In this document: piece by piece, positions 16,886 to 26,173 of the stretch | How the letters are laid out: the number at the start of each line of letters is the position of its first letter | Position numbering within the stretch: the first letter of the stretch is position 1 | From: MED-G16 sp964467915 | GTDB lineage: Bacteria; Bacteroidota; Bacteroidia; Cytophagales; MED-G16 | NCBI GenBank assembly: GCA_964467915.1 | Contig: CAYXSW010000004.1 | Span: 23,770 to 87,769 of the forward strand | Length of the DNA stretch: 64,000 nt | Direction of reading: 5' to 3' | Program-made: the position numbers and the translations under genes | The notes under the pieces: generated by a model | The model's input: only the letters and a program-made list of their open reading frames with translations | Database searches by the model: none | Told to the model about the DNA's origin: nothing

Positions 16886-17532
16886 CTTAGTTTACCTTTA
16901 TCAATAGTGTAACTGAAATCTGATACTTTAATGAAATTTTTATTATGTGTTACTATTACAAATGTCTGATTATATTTTTTATTAAGCTTTCTAATGAGTT
17001 CAATAAAATTCTTAGAATTTTCAGTATCCAAATTTCCTGTAGGTTCATCTGCAAAAATAATGTCTGGTGAATTTATTAATGACCTAGCTATAGCAACTCT
17101 CTGTTGTTCTCCTCCAGATAACTGACTAGGTTTATGAGTAATCCTATCCGAAAGATCCAATATTTTTAAAAGCTCAATAGCTCTTGTTTCAACTTCTGAA
17201 TTCCTAGTTTTAGAAACATAACCTGGAACACATACATTTTCTAGAACATTAAACTCTTCCAGGAGGTTATGAAATTGGAAAATAAAACCAATTTTTTTAT
17301 TCCTAAATTCTGATAATTTATTACCCTTTAATTCTTTAGTTGATACACTATCAAAATAAACATTTCCACTATCTGCTTCATCAAGAGTACTTAAAATATA
17401 GAGAAGAGTTGACTTGCCAGCACCAGATTTACCATATATTGATACGATGCTACCCTTCTTAACTTCTAAACTAATTTTATTTAGAACATTAATTTGACTA
17501 AAATTTTTTGAAATATTAACAGCTTTAAGCAT
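16882..17532 (-). CDS. lolD: LolD-type ABC transporter ATP-binding protein
   Basis: This 216-residue ATPase has Walker A GKSGAGKST (34-42), the signature LSGGEQQRV, Walker B DIIFADEPTGNLD and the H-loop VTHN. The sequence class is LolD/MacB, which powers either lipoprotein release from the inner membrane or mechanotransmission export. A LolC/E-type permease is encoded at 24941-26146, about 7 kb away, and is a likely partner in a genome so rich in lipoproteins. A TAnnTTTG match (17537-17544, minus strand) lies only four bases from the start codon and may be fortuitous. Confidence 0.82.
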   Translation of the reverse strand: MLKAVNISKNFSQINVLNKISLEVKKGSIVSIYGKSGAGKSTLLYILSTLDEADSGNVYFDSVSTKELKGNKLSEFRNKKIGFIFQFHNLLEEFNVLENVCVPGYVSKTRNSEVETRAIELLKILDLSDRITHKPSQLSGGEQQRVAIARSLINSPDIIFADEPTGNLDTENSKNFIELIRKLNKKYNQTFVIVTHNKNFIKVSDFSYTIDKGKLS

Positions 17533-17582
17533 TGAGCAAATCTAATTAATATTAACATTTAAGATTAATAAATAATATAAGA

Positions 17583-17614
17583 TTTGATATATAATCTATA
17601 ATGTTATAGTTTCG
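17583..17614 (+). promoter_or_regulatory. Possible sucC promoter
   Basis: TTTG (17583-17586) is followed 20 bases later by TAGTTTCG (17607-17614), a one-mismatch version of the -7 element. If real, transcription would begin almost at the sucC ATG (17622), giving a nearly leaderless message. The match is imperfect, so this is tentative. Confidence 0.35.
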
Positions 17615-17621
17615 TATCACT

Positions 17622-18836
17622 ATGAATATACATGAATATCAAGCCAAAGAAATTCTAGATAATTATAAAGTAAAAATTCAAAATGGTTATGTTGCAACCT
17701 CAGCATCAGAAGCTCATGATTTTGCTGTAAAACTATCAGAAGAAAGAAAAACTGGCATTTTTGTTCTTAAAGCCCAAATCCATGCTGGAGGAAGGGGAAA
17801 AGGCACTATTAAAGAAACTAATTCAAATGGCGTTGTAATAGCAAAGAGTATAGATGAGGTTGAAGAAAAGGTAAAAAATATATTAGGAGGAACTCTAGTA
17901 ACTCACCAAACTGGTTCAGAAGGAAAAACTGTTAATAAGATATTAATTGCAGAAGACGTTTATTACCCTGGTAAAAACGAGCCAAAAGAATATTATTTAG
18001 GTATTTTATTAGACAGGACAAACGGAATGAATGTGATCATGGCCTCAACAGAAGGAGGCGTTGAAATTGAAAAGGTAGCTGAAGAAAATCCTGAAAAAAT
18101 TATTAAAGAGTGGGTGGATCCTGAGATAGGTTTACAAGCATTTCAAGTTAGAAAGATAGCATTTGGACTAGGTCTCTCAGGCAATGCCTTAAAAGAAATG
18201 ATAAATTTTATTTATTCTCTATACAATGCCTACAATAGCATTGATGCATCACTTTTTGAGATAAACCCAGTATTAAAAACGTCAGATAATCAGATTTTAG
18301 CAGTTGACGCAAAAGTTAATATTGATGATAACGCATTATTTAGACAAAAAGAGATTGAAGAATTAAGAGATTTATCTGAAGAAGATCCTGCAGAAATTGA
18401 GGCTAATAAAGCAAATTTGAGCTATGTCAAACTTGATGGAAATGTAGGTTGTATGGTAAATGGTGCGGGTCTTGCAATGGCTACTATGGATATTATTAAG
18501 CTTTCTGGAGGAGATCCTGCAAATTTTTTAGATGTTGGAGGTACTGCAAGTGCAGAGACAGTAGAAGCAGGTTTCAGAATTATTCTAAGAGATAAAAATG
18601 TTAAAGCTATATTACTAAATATATTTGGAGGAATAGTTAGGTGTGACAGAGTAGCAAACGGTGTAGTGCAAGCTTATAAAAATATTGGTGAAATAAAAAT
18701 TCCTATTGTGGTAAGACTTCAGGGAACAAATTCAGAAGAAGGAGCAAAAATAATTAAGGAGTCTGGTCTTGAAGTTTTTTCAACCAATACTTTACAAGAT
18801 GCTGCAGATAAAATAAACGAAATACTTTTAAATTAA
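17622..18836 (+). CDS. sucC: Succinate-CoA ligase beta subunit
   Basis: This 404-residue ATP-grasp protein starts MNIHEYQAKEIL, the family N-terminus. It contains the ATP-binding loop AQIHAGGRGKG, the subunit-type motif FEINPVLKT with metal ligands, and the CoA-ligase domain with GNVGCMVNGAGLAMATMD and NIFGGIVRCD. With the alpha subunit (SucD) it makes ATP or GTP from succinyl-CoA in the TCA cycle. sucD is not in the window, so the subunits are encoded apart, a common arrangement in Bacteroidota. tRNA-Arg follows 6 bases after the stop and is probably co-transcribed. Confidence 0.97.
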   Translation: MNIHEYQAKEILDNYKVKIQNGYVATSASEAHDFAVKLSEERKTGIFVLKAQIHAGGRGKGTIKETNSNGVVIAKSIDEVEEKVKNILGGTLVTHQTGSEGKTVNKILIAEDVYYPGKNEPKEYYLGILLDRTNGMNVIMASTEGGVEIEKVAEENPEKIIKEWVDPEIGLQAFQVRKIAFGLGLSGNALKEMINFIYSLYNAYNSIDASLFEINPVLKTSDNQILAVDAKVNIDDNALFRQKEIEELRDLSEEDPAEIEANKANLSYVKLDGNVGCMVNGAGLAMATMDIIKLSGGDPANFLDVGGTASAETVEAGFRIILRDKNVKAILLNIFGGIVRCDRVANGVVQAYKNIGEIKIPIVVRLQGTNSEEGAKIIKESGLEVFSTNTLQDAADKINEILLN

Positions 18837-18842
18837 GCTATT

Positions 18843-18919
18843 GCGTTAGTAGTTCAACTGGATAGAACATCAGATTTCGGCTCTGACGGTTGAGGGTTCG
18901 AATCCTTCCTAACGCACCA
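18843..18919 (+). tRNA. tRNA-Arg (anticodon TCG)
   Basis: Acceptor stem GCGTTAG / CTAACGC, D stem GTTC / GAAC, anticodon stem TCAGA / TCTGA with loop TTTCGGC (anticodon TCG) and T stem with one G-T pair give a full cloverleaf. The discriminator A (18916) is followed by an encoded CCA (18917-18919), unlike the Glu and Gln tRNAs here. It lies 6 bases after sucC and 7 bases before the penicillin acylase gene. Confidence 0.95.
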
Positions 18920-18926
18920 AAAAAAA

Positions 18927-21356
18927 ATGAAAAATAAGATTTTATTTATATTTCTTACTGTTTTAACATCCTCAATAATTTTTATTTTAAATAATGAAAT
19001 TTCAAAGGTACCCCCTCTCGGGAAAATCTTAAATCCATATAATGGATTTTGGAAAAATTCTGAAATTGATCAAAGAAAAGTATTTGAAAAAATAAGTTTA
19101 AATAATCTTAAAGATTCTGTTATTGTTCAATATGATAGTATGTTAATACCACATATCTACACCAATAATGATGAGGATTTATTTTATACTCAAGGATACC
19201 TTACGGCTTTACATAGATTATGGCAAATGGAATTTCAAATTAAAGCTGCATCGGGCGAATTATCTGAGATAATTGGGCCAAGAGCATTGAAAAGAGACAG
19301 AGAACAAAGAAGAAAGGGAATTACTTATGCAGCGAATAGAACTTTAAATAAATCAATTTCTGACTCAAAAACATATAAACTTTTATCTTCATATGTAGAA
19401 GGAATAAATGATTATATAAAAACCCTTAACTACGAAAATTACCCAATAGAATATAAACTCCTAAACTATAAGCCAGAAAAATGGACCCTATTAAAAACAT
19501 TTTTACTTATGGAGTCAATGTCTGATATGTTATCAAGTAGAGATATGGATATGGAAGATACTTACTTGTTAAATATCTTAGGTGAAGAAAAGTATAATTT
19601 ACTATTTCCAGAGTATGACAGTAAAATAAAACCAATTATACCTTCAGGAACCAAATTCAATTATACTATCTCAAAAATAGATACCCCCAAAAATAAATTT
19701 TTAAAAAATAATTCTACTACTACAATTTCAAAACATGATAAAGACAACGGTAGTAATAATTTTGCCATTTCATCAGAAAAAAGTAAGGATGGTAGTTCTT
19801 TTCTTGCTAGTCAACCCGATCTTTCACTTAATCTTCCATCAATATGGTACATTATTCATCTTAACTCTCCAAATTACAACACAATGGGAGCCTCATTACC
19901 CGGCGCTCCAGGGGTAATTATAGGTTTTAATGAACATGTTGCTTGGGGGGAGACAAATGCTACAAGAGATGTAGTTGATTGGTATAAAGTAGAATTTAAA
20001 GATCATTCTCGATCTGAGTATAGATATGGAGATAAATTGTTAAAAACAGAAAAAATTATAGAAGAAATTAAAATTAAAGGCGAAAAATCTTTTTACGACA
20101 CAATTGTTTATACTCATTATGGGCCAATAGTATACGATGAAAATTTTAATTCAAATAAAGAAAAAGGGAATTTTGCAATGAGATGGATTGCTCATGATGA
20201 ATCAGTAGAGTATAAAACATTCCTTTTATTAAATAAAGCTAAAAATATTTTTGATATTGAGAATGCACTTGAATTCTTTCACGGACCTGCTCAAAATTTT
20301 GCTTATGCAACAAAGCAAGGTGATATAGGCATAACAATAGCAGGAAAATTTCCCGTAAAGTGGGAAGGTCAAGGTAAATTTGTGTTGGATGGTTCTAACC
20401 CAGATCATGAATGGAATGGGTACATACCCTATAACCATTCTCTTTCTTTGAGAAATCCTGAAAGTGGTTACGTAAGTTCAGCTAATCAACACCCTGTTGA
20501 CAAATCTTATCCGTATTATTATTATAGTGATAATTATGAGATGTACAGAGGAAGAAGACTTAACGAAAGACTTGAATCATTAGATTTAGTTTCTTTTGAA
20601 GATATTAAAAAAATTCAGAATGATAATTTTAGTTATAAAGCATTTGAAGCCTTACCCATAATTTTACCTATGGTTGATACATTAAAATTAAATAATGAAG
20701 AAAAAATATATTATAACTCAATAAGAGATTGGGATTATTTTTCTAATCCTAATATATCTGGTCCACCTCTGTTTGTTACTTGGTGGAGAAAAATTCGTCA
20801 AAAGTTATGGGATGAGTTTGATACAATGCAGTACTCTTATAGAAAACCAAATTCATTTGTCACCACTCAAATAATTAAAAAAAATAGAAATTTTGAGTTT
20901 TATGATAATATATCTACTCCGAAAAAAGAAACTATTGAGAATATAATAAATGAATCATTTTTAGAAGCCACTGAATCATTAAATAATTGGAAAGAAAAAA
21001 ATAACAAAAAAGATATTTTATGGAAAGATTTTAAGAACACATCTATTAATCACCTTCTAAATATTAAGAGCTTCAGTAAAGACAATGTGGAAGTTGGGGG
21101 ATATAGTAATATTTTAAACGCTGCTAGTAAAACACACGGTCCATCATGGAGAATGATTGTAAGATTAAATGAAAATGAGAAGACAAAAGCTTGGGGAGTT
21201 TATCCTGGTGGTCAATCTGGAAATCCTGGAAACATAAATTATTTTGGTGAAATAACAAATTGGGGTAAAGGAAACTATAAGGAATTGTTATTTAATGAAT
21301 CACATTTAGATAATAAGGGTAAAGTTATGTATGAAAAAATATATTATAAACAATGA
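18927..21356 (+). CDS. Penicillin acylase family protein (Ntn hydrolase)
   Basis: The 809-residue precursor has an N-terminal hydrophobic segment (MKNKILFIFLTVLTSSIIFIL) that anchors or exports it. The alpha-chain region includes DEDLFYTQGYLTALHRLWQME. The autocatalytic cleavage point is DNG-S276-NNFAIS: Ser276 would be the N-terminal nucleophile of the beta chain. Downstream motifs (WGETNATRDVVDWY, YVSSANQHP, GQSGNPGNINYFGE) are typical of the family. These periplasmic enzymes cleave amide bonds, including beta-lactam side chains and acyl-homoserine lactones; the natural substrate is unknown. A small membrane protein gene overlaps its stop by 4 bases. Confidence 0.93.
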   Translation: MKNKILFIFLTVLTSSIIFILNNEISKVPPLGKILNPYNGFWKNSEIDQRKVFEKISLNNLKDSVIVQYDSMLIPHIYTNNDEDLFYTQGYLTALHRLWQMEFQIKAASGELSEIIGPRALKRDREQRRKGITYAANRTLNKSISDSKTYKLLSSYVEGINDYIKTLNYENYPIEYKLLNYKPEKWTLLKTFLLMESMSDMLSSRDMDMEDTYLLNILGEEKYNLLFPEYDSKIKPIIPSGTKFNYTISKIDTPKNKFLKNNSTTTISKHDKDNGSNNFAISSEKSKDGSSFLASQPDLSLNLPSIWYIIHLNSPNYNTMGASLPGAPGVIIGFNEHVAWGETNATRDVVDWYKVEFKDHSRSEYRYGDKLLKTEKIIEEIKIKGEKSFYDTIVYTHYGPIVYDENFNSNKEKGNFAMRWIAHDESVEYKTFLLLNKAKNIFDIENALEFFHGPAQNFAYATKQGDIGITIAGKFPVKWEGQGKFVLDGSNPDHEWNGYIPYNHSLSLRNPESGYVSSANQHPVDKSYPYYYYSDNYEMYRGRRLNERLESLDLVSFEDIKKIQNDNFSYKAFEALPIILPMVDTLKLNNEEKIYYNSIRDWDYFSNPNISGPPLFVTWWRKIRQKLWDEFDTMQYSYRKPNSFVTTQIIKKNRNFEFYDNISTPKKETIENIINESFLEATESLNNWKEKNNKKDILWKDFKNTSINHLLNIKSFSKDNVEVGGYSNILNAASKTHGPSWRMIVRLNENEKTKAWGVYPGGQSGNPGNINYFGEITNWGKGNYKELLFNESHLDNKGKVMYEKIYYKQ

Positions 21357-21730
21357 ACTTTATACTTAGAATTTTAATTACTGGAATATCAACATATTAC
21401 ATTAGTTCATATTTTCCTTGGTGGACAATAGTTTTTGTTCCCTTTACTTTAGGGTTACTTTTTGATGACAATTACATTTCCCACTTTTTAAGTGGGTTTA
21501 TCGGTGTTTCAACATCTTGGTTTTTTCTCTTGCTGAGTATAGAGTATCAGTCTGAATCAATATTATCATCAAAAATTATTGAAATATTAAATATTAGCTC
21601 TACTAATACTCTAGTCGTTATATCAACTGTTATGGGGGGTGTTGTATCTGGCTTATCTTCGATTACAGGTTTGTCACTAATAAATATATTCAGAAAGAAA
21701 AAAAATATAAGAAATTACAGATTTAATTGA
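21353..21730 (+). CDS. Small integral membrane protein coupled to the acylase
   Basis: The protein has 125 residues with about four predicted membrane helices (around 5-20, 22-40, 45-66, 88-112) and a basic C-terminus (FRKKKNIRNYRFN). The start ATG overlaps the acylase stop (ATGA), so translation is coupled. A Gly-rich helix (VMGGVVSGLSSITG) is the only notable motif. No family was recognised; it may help membrane association of the acylase, which is inference from coupling only. Its 3' end overlaps the convergent glutathione peroxidase gene by 8 bases. Confidence 0.7.
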   Translation: MNFILRILITGISTYYISSYFPWWTIVFVPFTLGLLFDDNYISHFLSGFIGVSTSWFFLLLSIEYQSESILSSKIIEILNISSTNTLVVISTVMGGVVSGLSSITGLSLINIFRKKKNIRNYRFN

Positions 21731-22319
21731 TAACAAAATCAATAATTTCATTATCTAAAGGATTTATATTTGATGAATATACAGCCTTCAAATTTCCAGT
21801 CTCATCAACAAGGTACTTAAAAAAATTCCATCTTGGTGATTTATCATTCCATCCGTTATCATCTACAGATGAGAGCCACTTATAGACAGGATTAGAATTT
21901 TTACCCCTAACATCTGACTTTTCAAATAACTGAAATTCTACACCATAATTAGTTTCACAAAATTCTTCTATTTGATCATTCGAACCTGGTTCTTGAAATC
22001 CAAAATTATTAGATGGGAAAGCTAATATTGTTACCTTATCATTATATTTTTTATGTAGCTCTTGTAAGTCTTTATATTGAGATGTATAGCCACATTTTGA
22101 AGCGACGTTTACTATTAATAGTTTTTTGCCTTTATATTTAGAAAAATCAATACTATTTCCGTCGATATCATTTGCAGATAAATTATAAAAATTGTTTTCA
22201 TTGGCTATCATATTATTATCAGGTGCCTTGTCATTAACTTTAAAAACTTTCTCTCTCAGAAAATAAATTCCACTAAAAGAGATAATCGTTGAAAGAAGTA
22301 CTATAAATAATATTTTCAT
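21723..22319 (-). CDS. Membrane-anchored glutathione peroxidase family protein
   Basis: The 198-residue thiol peroxidase has the family motifs NVASKCGYTSQY (peroxidatic Cys76 in place of selenocysteine), FPSNNFGFQEPGSN with the catalytic Gln region, and the C-terminal SPRWNFFKYLVDE with Trp and Asn. Bacterial members usually use thioredoxin and reduce lipid or hydrogen peroxides. An N-terminal hydrophobic helix (3-20) suggests export or anchoring in the inner membrane facing the periplasm. The ATG at 22319 overlaps the argS stop by one base (TGATG), so it is coupled to argS. Confidence 0.92.
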   Translation of the reverse strand: MKILFIVLLSTIISFSGIYFLREKVFKVNDKAPDNNMIANENNFYNLSANDIDGNSIDFSKYKGKKLLIVNVASKCGYTSQYKDLQELHKKYNDKVTILAFPSNNFGFQEPGSNDQIEEFCETNYGVEFQLFEKSDVRGKNSNPVYKWLSSVDDNGWNDKSPRWNFFKYLVDETGNLKAVYSSNINPLDNEIIDFVIN

Positions 22320-24115
22320 CACATTTTTTTAGGAACATCAACTCCAAGTAATTCTAATGAATTTTTAATCGTAACAGATGTCAAGTGTGATAACGCAATT
22401 TTAAAAGAAGTTGTTTCATTATTTTTTCCATCAATTATCTTCTCATCTTGATAGAAAGAGTTAAAAAGTTTAGCCAGATCATAAGTAAACTGACTAATTA
22501 ATGAAGGAGAATAAGAATCTGACGAGATTTCAATAATGTTTGGAAACTGATATATATGATCAATTATTTTTTTCTGTTTGAGAGATATGTTTTCTAAATC
22601 ATCAATATTATAATTAGCATATTCTATATTTAATGTTTTCGCTCTTCTAATTATTGAACAAATCCTAGCATAGGTATATTGAATAAACGGACCCGTATTC
22701 CCATGAAAATCAATTGATTCATCAGGATCAAATAACATCTTCTTTTTGGGATCAACTTTTAATAAATAATATTTTAAAGCACCCAATGCAATTTTATTAT
22801 ATAAGTCAATCAAATCATCGGAATCAAAATCATCAATTTTCCCCAATTCTTCTGTTCTAATTTTTGCTGTTTGTATCATATGGCTAATTAGATCATCTGC
22901 ATCAACCACATTCCCCTCTCTAGATTTCATCTTGCCATCAGGTAAGTCAACCATACCATAAGATAAATGATAACACTCTTTAGCCCAATCATAGCCAAGT
23001 TTTTCCAGTATTTTAAATAAGACCTTAAAATGATAATCTTGTTCATTCCCAACAGTATAAATCTGTTTCTTAATTTTTGTAAAATCTTCAAATCTCTTAA
23101 TAGCAGTTCCAATGTCTTGTGTTATATAAACAGATGTTCCATCGCTTCTTAATAGTATTTTATTATCTAATTTTTCATTACTTAAGTCTACCCAAACAGA
23201 ACCATCATCTTTCTTATAAAATAAATTGTTTTTGAGGCCATTTTTAATATTTTCTTTACCTAACAAATATGTTTCAGACTCATAATAGTTTTTATCAAAA
23301 TTTATCCCAATAGACTTATAAGTTGAATTAAAACCTTTATAAACCCAATTATTCATCATCTCCCATAATTTAATCGTAGGCTTATCTTTCTCTTCCCATA
23401 ATCTCAAAAGATCAGTTGCACCTTTAAATAGTTGAGTCGCCCTCGAAGCCTCCTTCTCATTCTTACCACTAGAGATTAATTCTTTAATTTGTTTTTGATT
23501 CTCTTTTTCATATCTAACATAATAATCACCTACAAATTTGTCTCCTTTAATATTTGACGAGTCAGGTGTTTGCCCATCTGAAAAAAGTTTCCATGCGATC
23601 ATGGATTTACATATATGAATCCCTCTATCATTAATTATTTGAACTTTATGAACTTTTTTCCCATTCGCCTCTAAAATTCGTGACATGGAATCACCTAAAA
23701 AAATATTTCTTAAATGACCTAAATGTAAAGGCTTATTTGTATTTGGTGATGAAAATTCAACCATAACCTCTTCCCCATCAAATTTCTTAAATCCCCATTT
23801 TTTTGAACTAAATATACTTTTAAACAAATCTTTTAAAATACTATTAGATAAATCAAGATTGAGGAAACCTTTAACCACATTAAACTCAGAAACAATATTA
23901 GAATTTTCAACTAAATAATTCCCAATTACATTTCCAGCTTCTTCGGGTTTAGTTTTTAAATACTTAAGATGGGGAAAAATTATAAAAGTATAAAATCCAA
24001 CAAAATTTTTAGGCGTTGTGTCAATTGATATACTTTCAATATTACAATCATAATTGAAAGAATCAATTAATGCTTTTTTTATTGTCTGTTTTATCTCAAA
24101 CTGAATGTCAATCAT
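22319..24115 (-). CDS. argS: Arginyl-tRNA synthetase
   Basis: This 598-residue class I synthetase attaches Arg to tRNA-Arg. It has an N-terminal Add-1 domain, the HIGH-type motif SSPNTNKPLHLGHLRN (about 131-146), the KMSK-equivalent MKSREGN, and a C-terminal anticodon-binding domain (TGPFIQYTYARICSIIRR onwards). The length fits the family. It is upstream of and coupled to the peroxidase gene. A tRNA-Arg (TCG) gene lies about 3.4 kb away. Confidence 0.97.
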   Translation of the reverse strand: MIDIQFEIKQTIKKALIDSFNYDCNIESISIDTTPKNFVGFYTFIIFPHLKYLKTKPEEAGNVIGNYLVENSNIVSEFNVVKGFLNLDLSNSILKDLFKSIFSSKKWGFKKFDGEEVMVEFSSPNTNKPLHLGHLRNIFLGDSMSRILEANGKKVHKVQIINDRGIHICKSMIAWKLFSDGQTPDSSNIKGDKFVGDYYVRYEKENQKQIKELISSGKNEKEASRATQLFKGATDLLRLWEEKDKPTIKLWEMMNNWVYKGFNSTYKSIGINFDKNYYESETYLLGKENIKNGLKNNLFYKKDDGSVWVDLSNEKLDNKILLRSDGTSVYITQDIGTAIKRFEDFTKIKKQIYTVGNEQDYHFKVLFKILEKLGYDWAKECYHLSYGMVDLPDGKMKSREGNVVDADDLISHMIQTAKIRTEELGKIDDFDSDDLIDLYNKIALGALKYYLLKVDPKKKMLFDPDESIDFHGNTGPFIQYTYARICSIIRRAKTLNIEYANYNIDDLENISLKQKKIIDHIYQFPNIIEISSDSYSPSLISQFTYDLAKLFNSFYQDEKIIDGKNNETTSFKIALSHLTSVTIKNSLELLGVDVPKKM

Positions 24116-24163
24116 GCTACAAAAATTAAATTAAATGGATTATATTCATAACAAATAATAGAT

Positions 24164-24171
24164 TAAGTTTG
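24164..24171 (+). promoter_or_regulatory. Candidate -7 element for the GT2 gene
   Basis: TAAGTTTG matches TAnnTTTG and lies 26 bases before the ATG at 24198. There is no clear TTTG at -33. Confidence 0.45.
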
Positions 24172-24197
24172 AAAATAAATATTTTATATACTCAATA

Positions 24198-24944
24198 ATG
24201 AAAGAAAAAAGTGACTCAGTTATTATTTTACCTACTTTTAATGAAATTGGTAATATTGAAATTACATTAAAAAAAATAGAAAATTTAAGTAATAAATTTG
24301 ATGTAATAGTAGTTGATGATAATTCTCCAGATGGAACAGGGTCATATGTTCAAGATGCAATAAATTCAAAAAAATTCAATATAAATATTACTCTAATAAG
24401 AAGGAAAGGTAAAGAAGGTTTAGGAACAGCATATATCAAAGGATTTAAAAAGAGCTTAGAATTAAAATACAGTTTTATTTTTCAATTAGATTGTGACGGA
24501 TCTCATGACCCAAATAAGTTAGGAGACCTACTTAATGAGTTAAGTAATAATAATATTGAAATTGTTGTTGGTTCAAGATATATTAAGGGTATCACTGTAA
24601 TAAATTGGCCTCTGCCCAGACTTTTATTATCAATTTTTGCTAATTATTATGTAAAGGTAATTACTGGATTGAATGTAAATGATTCTACAGGTGGATTTAA
24701 TGGATATAGTTATAAAGCTCTAAATAGCATTATGAAAAACAATATCTATTTTAAAGGGTATGCATTTCAAATTCAAATGAAATTTATCGGATACAAATTG
24801 GGATATAGAGTTAAAGAAATTCCTATAATTTTTAAGGATAGAGAAATTGGAGAATCAAAAATGTCTTTCAAAATTTCTGGAGAAGCTTTTCTCGGTATTA
24901 TATATATGAAGTTTGTAAGTCTTTTTACCTCATTTAAAAGCTAA
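24198..24944 (+). CDS. Polyprenol-phosphate mannosyltransferase-like GT2
   Basis: This 248-residue soluble-type GT-A glycosyltransferase has VVDDNSPDGTG (nucleotide binding), the metal-binding QLDCDGSHDP and the acceptor-loop pattern SRYIKG, VNDSTGGFNGY and REIGESKMS. These are characteristic of dolichol/polyprenol-phosphate mannose synthases, which load a sugar from GDP-mannose or a similar donor onto a membrane lipid carrier. It has no C-terminal membrane domain, so it is a membrane-peripheral enzyme. Lipid-linked sugar could feed glycosylation or envelope glycan synthesis. It ends interlocked with the convergent permease gene (CTAA, 4 bases). Confidence 0.92.
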   Translation: MKEKSDSVIILPTFNEIGNIEITLKKIENLSNKFDVIVVDDNSPDGTGSYVQDAINSKKFNINITLIRRKGKEGLGTAYIKGFKKSLELKYSFIFQLDCDGSHDPNKLGDLLNELSNNNIEIVVGSRYIKGITVINWPLPRLLLSIFANYYVKVITGLNVNDSTGGFNGYSYKALNSIMKNNIYFKGYAFQIQMKFIGYKLGYRVKEIPIIFKDREIGESKMSFKISGEAFLGIIYMKFVSLFTSFKS

Positions 24945-26146
24945 CTAAATTTTATAGAATTAATAACTCTAATTCTATCTATATAAATTATAGGAATACT
25001 TATAGAAATTAATATCATTAAGAACATTATTACATTGATTGTTAATACATTAATAATAGTAAAATCCATAGGCACATAATCTATATAATAGTTATCCTTA
25101 TCTAACTTAAATATCTTAAAATTATTTTGAAAATAAATTATTAAAAAAGAAAGAGCATTACCAAGAACCATACCATAAAAGGTAATTTGTATACCAACAT
25201 TAAAGAATATCTTATATATAATTTTTCTTTTGGCACCAAATGATTTTAGAGTACCAATTAAATTAGTCTTTTCAATAATTAAAATGAAAATAATTGATAG
25301 CATATTAAAGCATGCGACCAATGCTATAATTACAAAAAAGATTATAACATTTTTATCAAGTAAACTTAGCCAATCAAAAATTTGTATATATTTTGAGTTT
25401 GTTGTCTCAGCATACTCATCGTAAGAAGTATTATTTTTTATCTCATCAAGTAAAGACTTATTATGTAAGTCATTATTAACAAAAACATGAAGTCCAGACG
25501 CTTTTTGGTTATCCCACTTATAAAGTTTTCTTGATAAATCAATCCCACCAAATACCGTGATATCATCTATCTCTTCTAAACCAGTATTATAAACACCAAT
25601 AACTAATAATTTTCTAAAAACTGGTGGATCATTAGGAAAAAACAAAGTAACAGTATCATTTTGATAAACTTTTAATTTTTTGGATAAAGAATTACTTAAG
25701 ATTACTGAATTATTTAAATTAAAATCTACTGAAATTTGATCTATATGGTGTTTTATATTATTTAAATATTTTTTTTCAATGCCTTTAAATATCACACCTT
25801 CAAGAAGGTTTTCTTTACCTTGAATAAGAGCTGAATTCAATACGTATGGATGAACAGAATTTATTTGTTTAATATTTTTATGATTAATATATAAACCTTC
25901 AGATAAACTAATAGGGGAATTTTTAAAGCTTAAACCATTACTATAATTTGAAACATTGTAGTGACCTGAAAAATCATATATTTTCTTTTTAATTTCATAT
26001 TTAAAGCCAGATAAAATAAATGATGAAACAAGTACTGAGAATAAACCAAAAGAAACACTTACTAAAGCAACTTTTCTGATTACTTGAGAAAAACTATTAG
26101 GTTTATTTTTATTATTAAATTTATAAATATTATTAAAAGGTTTCAT
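24941..26146 (-). CDS. LolC/LolE-type ABC permease (FtsX-like)
   Basis: The protein has 401 residues with one N-terminal membrane helix (about 27-48), a large periplasmic domain (about 50-265), and three C-terminal helices with the FtsX-like sequence LLDKNVIIFFVIIALVACFNMLSIIFILIIE split across the first of them. This is the MacB/LolC/LolE fold used for lipoprotein release or export. A LolD-type ATPase is encoded at 16882-17532 and is a plausible partner. The 5' end is only 27 bases from the divergent CotH-like gene. Confidence 0.82.
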   Translation of the reverse strand: MKPFNNIYKFNNKNKPNSFSQVIRKVALVSVSFGLFSVLVSSFILSGFKYEIKKKIYDFSGHYNVSNYSNGLSFKNSPISLSEGLYINHKNIKQINSVHPYVLNSALIQGKENLLEGVIFKGIEKKYLNNIKHHIDQISVDFNLNNSVILSNSLSKKLKVYQNDTVTLFFPNDPPVFRKLLVIGVYNTGLEEIDDITVFGGIDLSRKLYKWDNQKASGLHVFVNNDLHNKSLLDEIKNNTSYDEYAETTNSKYIQIFDWLSLLDKNVIIFFVIIALVACFNMLSIIFILIIEKTNLIGTLKSFGAKRKIIYKIFFNVGIQITFYGMVLGNALSFLIIYFQNNFKIFKLDKDNYYIDYVPMDFTIINVLTINVIMFLMILISISIPIIYIDRIRVINSIKFS

Positions 26147-26150
26147 TTAG

Positions 26151-26158
26151 TATTTTTG
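26151..26158 (+). promoter_or_regulatory. -7 element for the CotH-like gene
   Basis: TATTTTTG is an exact TAnnTTTG match located 15 bases before the ATG at 26174. It sits within the 27-base gap to the divergent permease gene and supports choosing that ATG rather than an in-frame start further upstream. Confidence 0.55.
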
Positions 26159-26173
26159 TCTAAATCAAACATA

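Noticed and set aside
17537..17544. TAnnTTTG in front of lolD
   Set aside because: Only four bases from the start codon, so transcription would begin inside the gene; probably fortuitous.
26084..26173. Upstream start for the CotH-like protein
   Set aside because: It would overlap the permease gene and place the -7 element inside the coding region; the ATG at 26174 gives a clean lipobox.
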